Positions 1 through 9,260 of a stretch of DNA of 57,340 nucleotides are shown here, in pieces; the stretch's first letter is position 1; every line of letters begins with the position of its first letter. Location: assembly GCF_024494465.1 (NCBI RefSeq), contig NZ_JAETXM010000021.1, positions 1 through 57,340 of the forward strand. Reading direction: 5' to 3'. Below the pieces are notes generated by a model. It made no database searches. It was not told the origin of the DNA and worked only from the letters and a program-made list of their open reading frames with translations. Position numbers and translations under genes: made by a program. The stretch comes from Bacillus sp. V3B. GTDB taxonomy: Bacteria; Bacillota; Bacilli; Bacillales; Cytobacillaceae.

Positions 1-1
1 T

Positions 2-91
2 GTATATATCAAAATGTTACTTTGTATTTTATTGACAATTGGTATCTGTCTATGGTTAGAGAAAAGAAACGGAGCCAAAGCATCTGTATAA
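2..91 (+). CDS. C-terminal end of an unidentified membrane protein (partial)
   Basis: An open frame enters from the left edge and stops at TAA 89-91. The visible 29 residues form one hydrophobic segment (MLLCILLTIGICLWL) followed by a short basic tail ending EKRNGAKASV. This looks like the last membrane helix of a multi-pass protein whose body lies outside the window. It is too short to assign to a family. Confidence 0.4.
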   Translation, partial: VYIKMLLCILLTIGICLWLEKRNGAKASV

Positions 92-491
92 GGGTGTTCA
101 GGTGAAGAAAATAATTCCTTTTAAAAAGATAAAAAATCATGCCTTTACACAACTACGAGTTAAAACATTAAATAAATTAAAAGAAAAAACAATGGAATCT
201 GTTATGATCATTTTTATTTTCAACCAATAGCTATTACTTTTTTATCTCTATACTTTTGTTTTACTTTGTATAAATTGTAGTTTTTTTATTCTTCTATGAA
301 ACCAGCTGACCGAAAAGCATTTTATACAAAATATACAAAGTATATTATAAAAGAAACCGATTATTATATTTATTTAGAACCGAAGTTAAAGAGACTTATG
401 AAATATGGCAATCTTATGAAAAAAGGTTTTTAAGGATTCCTTCATTTGAAAGATGGATTGCATAAAAATGGCGATTCTATATTTAAGTATC
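92..491 (+). other. Decayed AT-rich stretch with two short frames
   Basis: No convincing gene. Two short plus-strand frames are visible: GTG at about 103 giving 42 lysine-rich residues, and ATG 296-298 giving 45 residues (starts MKPADRKAFYTKY, ends MKKGF, stop 431-433). Neither has a good ribosome binding site. Together they look like scraps of a degraded gene. Confidence 0.3.
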
Positions 492-553
492 CAAAAGTAA
501 AGCAAGAGGCTGCCTAAAGTTTATACTTTATACAGCCTCTTGCTTTACTTTTG
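492..553. terminator. Long perfect inverted repeat, likely terminator
   Basis: A 21-bp perfect inverted repeat (492-512 and 533-553) with a 20-nt loop. Arms start CAAAAGTAAAGC on the left. It sits 80 bp past the end of minus-strand ycgQ and could stop transcription from that side; AT-rich arm ends support both directions. Confidence 0.6.
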
Positions 554-635
554 AACACATGCTTTTATAATTCCCCTACTTTTCCTTACTCCAAACTCTT
601 ATATGTAGTAGGAACTCTAGAGGTATAAACGACAT

Positions 636-1442
636 TTATGGATATACATAAGGGTCTGCAGGTTCATCGACTGTTTTCCAGTTGGATACATTAATGATTG
701 GTATATTCATATCATTATATTTTCCTATATCAAGAACCCCACGAATCTCAATCCACGTATCCTGTTCTATTTGATGAGCATCTTCTACAGAAGCCAATAA
801 GTTAATCACACCCGCATCTGCTACACAATGGTTAACAACAAACCTTGAAACAAACAGTTCATTAGAATTCATCACTTCATCCTTATAGACAAATCCAGTT
901 ATTTCAATTGGCTTACCTTTTAATTTGTCAGCATGGCCCATAATAATATCTGTGTTGAAAACAAATTTATCGTATGTCATTTGAATAATAGGTTGATCTA
1001 ATAGGTCGTCTATAAATTCACTATTTGTTTCTTGAGTATTAGATATACCTTTATCTGTTGCCGTAAGCATTAATCCTTTTTTAGAAGCAATTTCTGCGCC
1101 TAGTGTATTAACAGGTAAAACCAGCCCCCCTGCCAAAGGAATAACTAAAATGACGTAGGATATTAATGCTTTTATTGACCATTTTGAGGAAAAACCATGG
1201 TCATGACCGCAACCGTGTCCATGATCACATTCATCACCCTGATGTGTTTCATTCTTCTTCCAGATATTATCCCATTGGAGAAAGAAAAGTGAAACTAATA
1301 ATATAGCAGCAATTTTACTGAAAAACACATATTCTGGATTTATATATTTAACAATATCTCCCGTATAGTGGAGCTTAAAAATAAACCCTGCAAACCCTAG
1401 TAAGATTAGGGCTCTAAGAAAATGCTGAAAATTGAATTTCAT
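636..1442 (-). CDS. ycgQ: YcgQ / TIGR03943-family membrane protein
   Basis: 268 aa. Two N-terminal hydrophobic segments (about residues 8-28 and 38-57) are followed by a His/Asp/Cys-rich cytoplasmic-looking loop (HQGDECDHGHGCGHDHG, about 67-83), a third helix (about 91-111) and a soluble C-terminal domain. The family is the usual partner of the YcgR permease (DUF318/ArsP-like), and the two are commonly co-transcribed. The His-rich loop suggests metal contact, which is inference. The start is supported by AGGAGG, which overlaps the stop of the upstream gene 1455-2214. The partner permease is broken here, so this gene may be functionally stranded. Confidence 0.8.
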   Translation of the reverse strand: MKFNFQHFLRALILLGFAGFIFKLHYTGDIVKYINPEYVFFSKIAAILLVSLFFLQWDNIWKKNETHQGDECDHGHGCGHDHGFSSKWSIKALISYVILVIPLAGGLVLPVNTLGAEIASKKGLMLTATDKGISNTQETNSEFIDDLLDQPIIQMTYDKFVFNTDIIMGHADKLKGKPIEITGFVYKDEVMNSNELFVSRFVVNHCVADAGVINLLASVEDAHQIEQDTWIEIRGVLDIGKYNDMNIPIINVSNWKTVDEPADPYVYP

Positions 1443-1454
1443 CTTTTTTACCTC

Positions 1455-2214
1455 CTAAAACCACATATGTGCAGCCATTACACTACCGAATACAACTACC
1501 GTTATAAGAAAGATAAGGACAAGGACAAATCGAATTTTAAATACCCCTAACATCATGAATGTATTTTTTAGATCTAGCATTGGACCGTATACTAAAAACG
1601 CAAGCAACGATGTTGTAGGGAAAATATTACGAAAAGATGCTGCGATGAAGGCATCAGCTTCTGAACATAGAGATAACAAATAAGCCATAGCCATCATAAC
1701 AAGAGTGGAAGCTACCACTCCTTCGCCAACCTCTGCAATTGACTTCATAGACACATAAGTCTGTACAAAGGCAGCAAAAATCGAACCAAGAACCAAAAAT
1801 TTACCCATATCAAAAAACTCATCAATAGAATGTTTTAACATCTGTCGTATCCGCTCCGTGAAGGGGAGTTTTTTAGAAGTAGGTGAAGGAGCCGTAATCA
1901 CTGCATTCTCTTGCTTTAATTGAGACCCTTTAATGTAATACTGATAACCAAGGCTACGATCACCGCAACCACGAAACCTAATGTCATACGTAGCAATGCG
2001 ATCTTAGTATCATTTCCAAAAGCCATAATGGAAGGGCCTCAATCAGAATGCTTAAGAAAATGGTATTCATACTTAGAATAGATGGTGAAATCGTCAAGGA
2101 TGAACCATCCATAACCTTTATAAATTCACTGCCACCGAATACCCATAACATGATCGCTCCTAAGAAAGCAAAACCTGTTATTTCAGTTGCGTTTGAACGA
2201 ATCCAGCGGTTCAT
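1455..2214 (-). pseudogene. ycgR: ycgR permease, internally deleted and frameshifted
   Basis: The N-terminal piece (from ATG 2212-2214 behind GGAGGAG, MNRWIRSNATEITGF) reads through SILIEALP and then jumps near 2030-2020 into a C-terminal segment, AFGNDTKIALLRMTLGFVV, in another frame. A second frame change near 1915-1925 leads into the C-terminal 148 residues (1455-1901) with three or four helices. YcgR permeases normally carry about 100 residues of membrane core between the joined pieces, including the family's Cys-containing segment, and this is absent. The gene is therefore a deletion pseudogene, while downstream ycgQ remains open. Confidence 0.8.
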
Positions 2215-2365
2215 ATTCTCCTCCTTAACACGAAATTGTTGGCTTTTATTCGGCCACATAAACAAGTAGAAAGTATCCTGCATACTGCTGTAGATTAATA
2301 TATAAAGATGGTTATGGTTACTTTAATAAAAAATCTCGTGTAAAGGTATTGGAGTACACTTGAAA

Positions 2366-2395
2366 TCAAGGTGACCAATACTATGATCACCTTGA
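2366..2395. promoter_or_regulatory. Inverted repeat between amidohydrolase and ycgR genes
   Basis: TCAAGGTGA (2366-2374) and TCACCTTGA (2387-2395) form a 9-bp perfect stem with a 12-nt loop. The right arm continues into the palindrome CTTGATCAAG. It lies just past the 3' end of the amidohydrolase gene and upstream of ycgR. It lacks a T-run on either side, so it may be an operator rather than a terminator. Confidence 0.35.
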
Positions 2396-2428
2396 TCAAG
2401 ACTAACAAGTAAATAACTTTACAAATAT

Positions 2429-5386
2429 CTATTGTTTATTAAATGGTTCGATAATGTCTTCGGCTGAATATACTTTACCGTCTTTCATAACCACCTGGAC
2501 ATTAACAGCATTTTTTATATCTTCTAAAGGATTACCCTCCACGAATACAAGGTCCGCAATTTTTCCTGGCTCAATTGTACCTAAATCATCCTCAACACCC
2601 ATCTTTTTGGCTGGATAATAAGTAGCTGTACGTAATGCTTCATATGGAGTCATTCCATATTTTGTCATAGCCATCAACTCTGAATGTGTACTAAAGCCCA
2701 TCGCTACAAGCGGTGAATCCGTACCGTTTATCACCACACCGCCCGCATCAATAATATCCTTTAATATCGCCACATCCTTGGCAACACTCTCTTGATATTC
2801 CGTTGAAGCAGCGTCATACTCACTCTTAATCGAATGATATTGCGAAGGTGTATACAATTTTTCAATACGTGGATCTGAAACAATTTCAGGATAGAATCCA
2901 AGCATATTAGCAAATAGTGTTGATGTCACGGACATTCCGGATTCCCCAGCAAGTTTCACGACATCTGTATATGCATATCCACTCGGACTCACAGTTCGAG
3001 AAAATCCTAGACGCTGTGTAGCTGAAATATGGGATGTTCCATCTTGTCCGAATGCCATTGACGGGAAGAAGTAATGTGAAAATGCAGGTACTCCCATTTC
3101 ATGAGCAGCGTTAATCACATATTCTTGGTGATCATTTGGAAGTCTTACATAGGTTTTCAAAAGATCTACCTCTAGGGAACTAGCTCTTTCCACTTCTCGT
3201 TTAACCGCCTCTAAAGAAGTGGTAGGTCTCATATTGCTATAATAAACGCGTGAACCCTCGATGAGCTCACTCGATGCAAAATAACGTGGAGCTACCCGAT
3301 TTCCAGATTCAATTGCTTCACGATCCTCAATCGCACCATACGCATAATCTCCCATTGAAACAGTACTTGTGACCCCAAAGGAGAGTAATTGACGTCCTTG
3401 TCTAGAACCGTAATGAGACTGAGTCAACTGCTGGTGAATGTGTGTATCCCATAATCCTGGAATAACGGTAAGTTCGCTTGCATCGATCACCTTTCCGTTA
3501 TTCTCTTTTTTATGCGGCCCAATATCGACAATTCGGTTACCTTGTAACGTAATATCAACATTTTCTTTAAGTTCGGTACTTACTCCATCCCATAAACCCC
3601 CAACATGAATCACGGTCTTTCCACTTGGAAGCTGAGGCTGCCATTTCATACTAAATGGTACTGTTTGTGATGGACCTCCATCTATGGAAACGAGTTTCAA
3701 ATCTCCTTTTGATAGATACATCAATGTGTTTGAATCCCCACTCCAGCTAGGTGAATCGGCAATCTCATCTGAAAGGAGTCGAGGCTCTCCTTTTGGCTGT
3801 CCATTTTCATCAACCGCCATCACCCATAGCTAACTTTCAATAATAAAGGCCATCTGTTTTCCATCCGGTGACCATACCGGCCCCGAGTTATTTCGATTAC
3901 TCAATGATTTAAAAGGAATTGGATCAACGTAATTTTTTGTTCCTGTTTCGGTGTTTACTATATAAATTTGATTTGTTCCTTCACGGAATCTATTTGAGTA
4001 TGTTTTAATAGCTGCTAGTGCAATTGTTTTACTATCTGGTCCCCACGTAGGAGGTCCTGGAAGGTTTAGTCGTTCTATTACTTGTTTGACACCCCCACTA
4101 TTAATATCAACAGTATAAGTTATACCATTTTCATCTTGATAAGCGATCTTCTCGCCATCCGGAGACCATACAGCAGCAAATTCAGCGCTGTCGGAGGTTG
4201 TTAATCGTTGTTCCTTACCTGACGTCACATGTAAAAGATAGATATCTTCTATCCCTTCTTTATCAGAAGAATAAGCCATCTGCTTTCCATCTGGAGACCA
4301 TGTTGGATCAAGCTCCATATATGAGTCATCTGTCAATTGACGGAGCTTTCCTTTGTCAATATCTAATAACCATAGATCATTAAGTGCGATAAAAGCTACT
4401 TGTTTACCATTAGGAGAAAGTTTAGGTGCAACAATTCCTTTAACTTTCTTAGGTTTCCTAGAATCAAAGTCGTGTTCTTTAGATGTATAATCTTGTAGTT
4501 GTAAAGACATCTCTACACTAAATGGAATGGTTTCTGCCTTTTCTTCACCTAGATTTCGCGATTTAATGTGACCATCCGAAGTATAAACGATTTCATCTTC
4601 TGATAACCATTCAACCTGAAAAGGGAATACGTCTTCATTGGTAGTGATTTGTTTTCCTGAGATCTTTAAGTTGCTTTGTTGGCCATCTTTCAAAACGTAG
4701 GCAATGTTTTCACCTTCTGGTCCCCAGGACGGAGTAGATATCGTCCCTGAAGTTTCTGTTACAACGGTTCGAGTATTTCCAGATACGTCAACTGCTTCAA
4801 TTTTTCTACCATTTATATATGCAATTTCATTGCCATTCGGTGACCATGTTGGTTGATACCCATTTCCTGCTGTTTGAGTCCAGGGTTTAAGTTCATTTGT
4901 CTCTAAGTCTAGTACCCATATATCATAACTTCCTCCTCGATCTGACGAAAATGCAATTTTGGATCCATCAGGAGAGAAAGACGGTTCACGATGATCATAG
5001 TTACCAGAAGTAAGTTGACGAATATCAGATCCATCGGGTTTCATGGACCAGATGTGGTAATTTCCTCCTTGGTATGATTGGAATGCAATCCTTTTTCCAT
5101 CTGGGGACCAATCTGGAAATGAAGGATCAACATAATTGTCAGTAATCCTTTTAGCTTTTCCACCTTTTATTGGAAGTGTCCATAAAACTCCCTGTAAATC
5201 CATAACAAGTTGACTATGATCAGGGGAAACAGTTACTGCAATATTAGTTCCCTCTGTTATAGTTACAGTATCTGGATCATTTTTAGCATTTACATTAGAT
5301 GAAATACTTGTCAATATATCCTGTCCAAGGAACAAAATAAGGATCAACATCAAAATAGTCCATCTGAAAATATTTTTTCGTTTCAT
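2429..5386 (-). pseudogene. TolB/PD40 beta-propeller plus amidohydrolase, interrupted by one in-frame TAG
   Basis: From ATG 5384-5386 (AGGAG at 5394-5398) the frame encodes a signal peptide and a string of WSPDGK-type PD40 blades, then a TAG at 3830-3832 (codon 519). Reading on in the same frame gives more propeller and then a metal-dependent amidohydrolase: DTHIH metal ligands, LLKTYVR, AFSHYF, GTSHIS and NGTDSPL in the expected order, ending FNKQ. Without the stop it would be a 985-residue protein, the normal architecture of these imidazolonepropionase-like hydrolases. No indel is needed. Either it is a young pseudogene, or the two halves are made separately: an internal ATG at 3811-3813 lies 20 nt past the stop but has no good ribosome binding site. 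The homologous segment in the copy at 7886-8700 ends before this codon, so the ancestral residue cannot be read. Confidence 0.85.
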
Positions 5387-5401
5387 AAAGCAACTCCTCA
5401 T

Positions 5402-5874
5402 ACTTTCATTTAATTATTGTAGTTTTATAGATTGCCTTTTTTAAACTAGTAACTTAAATCCATAATGTTATATTTTAAAGAATGATCACTCCTTACTCTC
5501 TTAATCTGGTTGCTTATTTTTCTTTTGCGTAAAAATTCTTATAATAAGAGATCCTTTTCTAATAAAGAAAGTAAAATGTTAATCAGTACTTCATGAAAAA
5601 CAAGTTAATAGCCAGGAGTTTCCTGACCTCATTTCAACCTCCTTTCTTATGTCTCAGTTCGAGTCAAATACAACATAAAAATATCTATATTTCCATCCCT
5701 GTTCTTCAACTAAATTGTCATATCAGATGTAGAAAACCAGCAATGCAAAGTTATGTTTCAACTTTCGCATAGGTTTTCGCTTAGATGTTTCAATTTTTTA
5801 TTTAGTATCCTTTAGGCTGTGATTTCCTTCAGGAGTAAAGATTTAGTGAACTAGAATAGAAGAATGAGAAAATC
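5402..5874. other. Intergenic spacer between two amidohydrolase genes
   Basis: No gene seen. The 45 bp nearest the 5386 gene (5430-5460) resemble the leader of the 7779 gene (7805-7840): both carry TAGATTRCCTTT, then AACTA, then TAACTTA. This suggests that the genes were duplicated with their leaders. No clear promoter was recognised. Confidence 0.4.
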
Positions 5875-7779
5875 TTATCGCTTGCCTTGTTGTACTTTTA
5901 GACGATGACGTATCACTAATACTGCTCCTGCCATTAGAATAAGAACAAAACCGGAAATAGCTAGAATCGGGATATTGTTTTCCGTTTTAGGTAACGCTCC
6001 ACCTTCATTATTGATTGCCGTTTTAGGTAATGCTCCACCTTCATTAAATGAAGGATGACGAAATACTTCCTCCCCTTCAAATATCGTCATTAAGATTGTA
6101 GTTTCACTAATTTCTGATTCTGGAATCTCAAAAAGGTTTTTCTCTAAAATAACTAAATCAGCTTTTTTACCTTCTTCAATGGAACCTGCTTCCTCTTCCC
6201 TAAAATTCGCGTAAGCCCCATTGATTGTATAACTAGTAATCATTTGATTGAGAGACACTCTCTCTTCAGGCCATAGTACTTTACTTGGATCAGTTTCATC
6301 TAGAGCTAACCTTGTCACACCCTTTTGTACTGCCTCAAGTGGCCAAAAGTCATTTACCGGAAAATCACTTGAAGAAGCAACAGGAATGCCGGCATCAAAA
6401 TAACCTTTCATTCGAAAAACGTGATTCGCTCCCTCCTCTCCAATCGCCTTTACATAGGATTCATTTTTGGTAAACCAGAAAGGCTGCACAACAGGAATGA
6501 CCCCTAAATCTTTAAAACGTTTCATATCTTCCTCTTGAACAAGGTGCAGGTGAGTAATTTGATGACGGGAATCTCTTTTTCCATTGACCCTTGCTGCCTC
6601 TTCAAAACCATCTAGAGATAAAGTAACAGCTGCATCTCCAATAGCATGGATATGAACACGGAATCCTTCCTTATCTAAAGCCGTTACAGCCTCCTTGAAT
6701 GCGTCTTCCTTCCAAACTGGATGGCCATACTCGCCCGGCATATGAACGTATGGATCTTTAACATAGGCTGTACCTGCTGCAAAGACCCCATCCATAAAGA
6801 TTTTAACGGAATTAATCTGGAACAAACCGCCTTTATGTTCCTCGCGTTTCTCGATAAAAGACGGGATTTGCTCTGCCCATTTATAAGGGTCAACGTATAA
6901 GGCTATTTCGTATCTTAATGTTAATTGGTCATTCTTCTCTAGTTCTCCCAATGCGTCAATGAGACTGTCTGTTGGATAGTGAACCGGTACGAATACAGAG
7001 GTCACGCCTCTTTCAGCAGCCGTTTCCTGAAAGGCAAGAATAGCTTCTTTGTACTCTTCTACTGTAAAGTCCGGAATAGGAAGAGCATTAATGACTAGTT
7101 CTTGAGCAGAAAACTCGTGTACGATCCCTGTGGGCTCATTTGTTTCTGAATCGCGCTCAAAAACACCGCCCTTTGGATCAGATGTATTGGCATCTATTTT
7201 AGCATTCTCAAGAGCTTTTGAATTTACCCATAAAGAGTGATGGGCATTCGTGATAAAAACAGCCGGTATATCAGATACTACTTCATCAAGCCATTCTCTA
7301 GGCTGAGGATCTCCGGAATTACTAGTGACAAGACGCTCGTTCCAGCCAATACCACGTAATTGCTTTAGGTCAGGGTGTTCTTTCAAATAATCTTGAATCG
7401 CCTTTTTGTACTCCTCTAACGTAGAGTAAGAGGATAAGTCCAGCCAAAATAGACTTTCTGACATAAGATAGGCATGATTGTGACTATCGGTAAATCCTGG
7501 TAATACCATTTTCCCTTCTAAATCAATGACTTTTGTGTTAGGTCCTTTTAATGAACTAACACTATTATTATTCCCAACATAGACAATTTCTCCATCTCGA
7601 ACACCAATCGTTTTCGCTGTACTGCTATTTTCATCAGATGTATAAACGTATCCATTTTTTAAAATCAAATCTAAAGGCTCATTGTTCTTGGGTGTCGCAA
7701 CGTTCTTTGCAGATGTGATACCAGTTAAAGTTGAACCTAAAAGGATAAATACTAATAAAAAAACTAAGAACTTTTTCAA
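5875..7779 (-). CDS. Exported, sortase-anchored YtcJ-type amidohydrolase
   Basis: 634 aa, TTG start behind GGAGG (about 12 nt spacing). A signal peptide (residues 1-24) precedes an amidohydrolase-3 (YtcJ-like) domain: TDSHNHAYL near 100, KIFMDGV near 320, HIHAIGD near 373, HQITHLH near 400 and SSDFPV near 470 are the metal and active-site segments. The C-terminus has EGGALPKT twice in tandem (LPKTA, then LPKTE), a hydrophobic helix and a basic tail (RHRLK..QQGKR), that is, a cell-wall sorting signal of the LPxTx type. The substrate is unknown; the family hydrolyses cyclic amides and N-acyl compounds. It lies between two copies of another amidohydrolase, downstream of a sigma-54 promoter at 8997-9012. 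Confidence 0.85.
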   Translation of the reverse strand: MKKFLVFLLVFILLGSTLTGITSAKNVATPKNNEPLDLILKNGYVYTSDENSSTAKTIGVRDGEIVYVGNNNSVSSLKGPNTKVIDLEGKMVLPGFTDSHNHAYLMSESLFWLDLSSYSTLEEYKKAIQDYLKEHPDLKQLRGIGWNERLVTSNSGDPQPREWLDEVVSDIPAVFITNAHHSLWVNSKALENAKIDANTSDPKGGVFERDSETNEPTGIVHEFSAQELVINALPIPDFTVEEYKEAILAFQETAAERGVTSVFVPVHYPTDSLIDALGELEKNDQLTLRYEIALYVDPYKWAEQIPSFIEKREEHKGGLFQINSVKIFMDGVFAAGTAYVKDPYVHMPGEYGHPVWKEDAFKEAVTALDKEGFRVHIHAIGDAAVTLSLDGFEEAARVNGKRDSRHQITHLHLVQEEDMKRFKDLGVIPVVQPFWFTKNESYVKAIGEEGANHVFRMKGYFDAGIPVASSSDFPVNDFWPLEAVQKGVTRLALDETDPSKVLWPEERVSLNQMITSYTINGAYANFREEEAGSIEEGKKADLVILEKNLFEIPESEISETTILMTIFEGEEVFRHPSFNEGGALPKTAINNEGGALPKTENNIPILAISGFVLILMAGAVLVIRHRLKVQQGKR

Positions 7780-7885
7780 AATAAATCAAGACCTCCTGCC
7801 ATTTTTGTAGATTACCTTTGTAAAACTATTAACTTACATCATCAAGTTTTATGTTGATTGAATTACCTTTCTTCGATGTAAAAAT

Positions 7886-8700
7886 CTATTGCTTATTAAA
7901 TGGAGCGATAATGTCTTCGACTGAATATACTTTACCGTCTTTTATAACCAGCTGGACATTGACAGTATTTTTTATATCTTCTAAAGGATTTCCCTCCACG
8001 AATACAAGATCTGCAATCTTTCCTGGCTCAATGGTACCTAAATCATTCTCAACACCCATCTTTTTCGCTGGGTAATACGTGGCAGTGCGTAATGCTTCAT
8101 ATGGGGTCATTCCATTTGCTATAGTACACGCGTGAACCCTCGATGAGCTCACTCGATGCAAAATAACGTGGAGCTACCCGATTTCCAGATTCAATTGCTT
8201 CACGATCCTCAATCGCACCATACGCATAATCTCCCATTGAAACAGTACTTGTGACCCCAAAGGAGAGTAATTGACGTCCTTGTCTAGAACCGTAATGAGA
8301 CTGAGTCAACTGCTGATGAATGTGTGTATCCCAAAATCCTGGAATAACGGTAAGTTCGCTCGCATCGATCACTTTTCCGTTATGCTCTTTTTTATGTGGT
8401 TGGATATCGACAATTCAGTTACCTTGTAACGTAACATCAACATTTTCTTTAAGTTCGGTACTTACTCCATCCCATAATCCCCCAACATGAATCACGGTCT
8501 TTCCACTTGGAAGCTGTGGCTGCCATTTCAGCGTAAAAGGGACTGTTTGTGATGGACCTCCATCTATGGAAACGAGTTTCAAATCTCCTTTTAATAGGTA
8601 CATCAATATGTTTGAATCCCCACTCCAGCTAGGCGAGCCGGTAATCTCATCTGAAAGGAGTCAAGACTCTCCTTTTGGCTGTCCATTTTCATCAACCGCA
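7886..8700 (-). pseudogene. Decayed partial second copy of the propeller-amidohydrolase gene
   Basis: Strongly similar at DNA level to parts of 2429-3815. The first part (8700-8130) matches the hydrolase N-terminus (DSPSWSGDSN-like start, through DTHIHQQLTQSH to GSRVYYS). It then jumps at about 8120 to the C-terminal piece GMTPYEALRTATYYPAKKMG...FNKQ, losing roughly 200 residues. Two former Arg codons are now TGA (CGA to TGA, at about 8660 and 8416), so it cannot be translated whole. The propeller is missing: at 8700 the sequence switches to a different gene. Confidence 0.85.
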
Positions 8701-8863
8701 TCGCTGCTAAGTTAAACGCAATATGAAACCATGAACTAACTGGCTTCGTTAATTCTTCAAATTTCCCTTTTGCATTTAATACGGCAATGAGGCCTAATAA
8801 AGGACGAACAATACCTGTTAAAACAAATCCACATATTAAACTATCCTTCATGACCTTATTCAT
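8701..8863 (-). pseudogene. Truncated small membrane protein fused to the decayed amidohydrolase
   Basis: The start is probably ATG 8861-8863 (MNKVMKDSLICGFVLTGIV). About 54 residues with two hydrophobic stretches are followed at about 8700 by amidohydrolase sequence in the wrong frame. The junction has short homology (ATGCGG against ATGGCGG). It would have been the first gene behind the sigma-54 promoter at 8997-9012. The 5' end carries a tandem duplication of about 24 bp containing a Shine-Dalgarno-like sequence and ATG (8857-8908). I do not recognise the family. Confidence 0.55.
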
Positions 8864-8996
8864 AAATACATCTTCTTTCAAAATTCATAGATACACCTTC
8901 TTTCAAAATTTAAATAAAGTAAAACTTATTTTTACAATTCACTAAATATTTAATGGATTAAGAACTGTAAAAATTGTCTTATTATATAATTGTATT

Positions 8997-9012
8997 TGCA
9001 TTTTTCGTGCCA
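8997..9012 (-). promoter_or_regulatory. Sigma-54 (-24/-12) promoter
   Basis: Read on the minus strand the site is TGGCACGAAAAATGCA, matching TGGCACGNNNNTTGCA at every conserved base except one T of the -12 element, with exact GG-to-GC spacing. It points at 8863 and the amidohydrolase genes. The gene immediately upstream encodes a sigma-54 activator, which supports the call. Confidence 0.85.
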
Positions 9013-9184
9013 GTTTTACAAAAAATTAACTAGTTTTTTAAAAGATTTATATCAAAAACATTTATTTTTAAAAAACATGTCATTTATAGAGGATTTAGGT
9101 ATTATTAAGCAAAAAAATATTATTTTAATAAATTGTAATATTTAAATAATTGAGCTTAAATTCCAATAAAATTAAGTAAAAAAA

Positions 9185-9238
9185 ATAGAGAGTAAAAATA
9201 CTTTTACCGAATTTAGTAAAAATATTTTTACTCTCTAT
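9185..9238 (-). terminator. Terminator of the sigma-54 activator gene
   Basis: Arms of 23 bp (9185-9207 and 9216-9238) with one mismatch and an 8-nt loop. On the minus strand the stem is followed by a run of eight T. It lies 22 bp past the activator gene and separates it from the sigma-54 promoter. Confidence 0.85.
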
Positions 9239-9260
9239 AGAAATAGGAATGGAAACAAAT

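Noticed and set aside
3830-3832. Amber codon as pyrrolysine or programmed readthrough
   Set aside because: No pyl genes or stimulatory structure are seen, and a parallel copy of the gene is decayed by ordinary nonsense changes.
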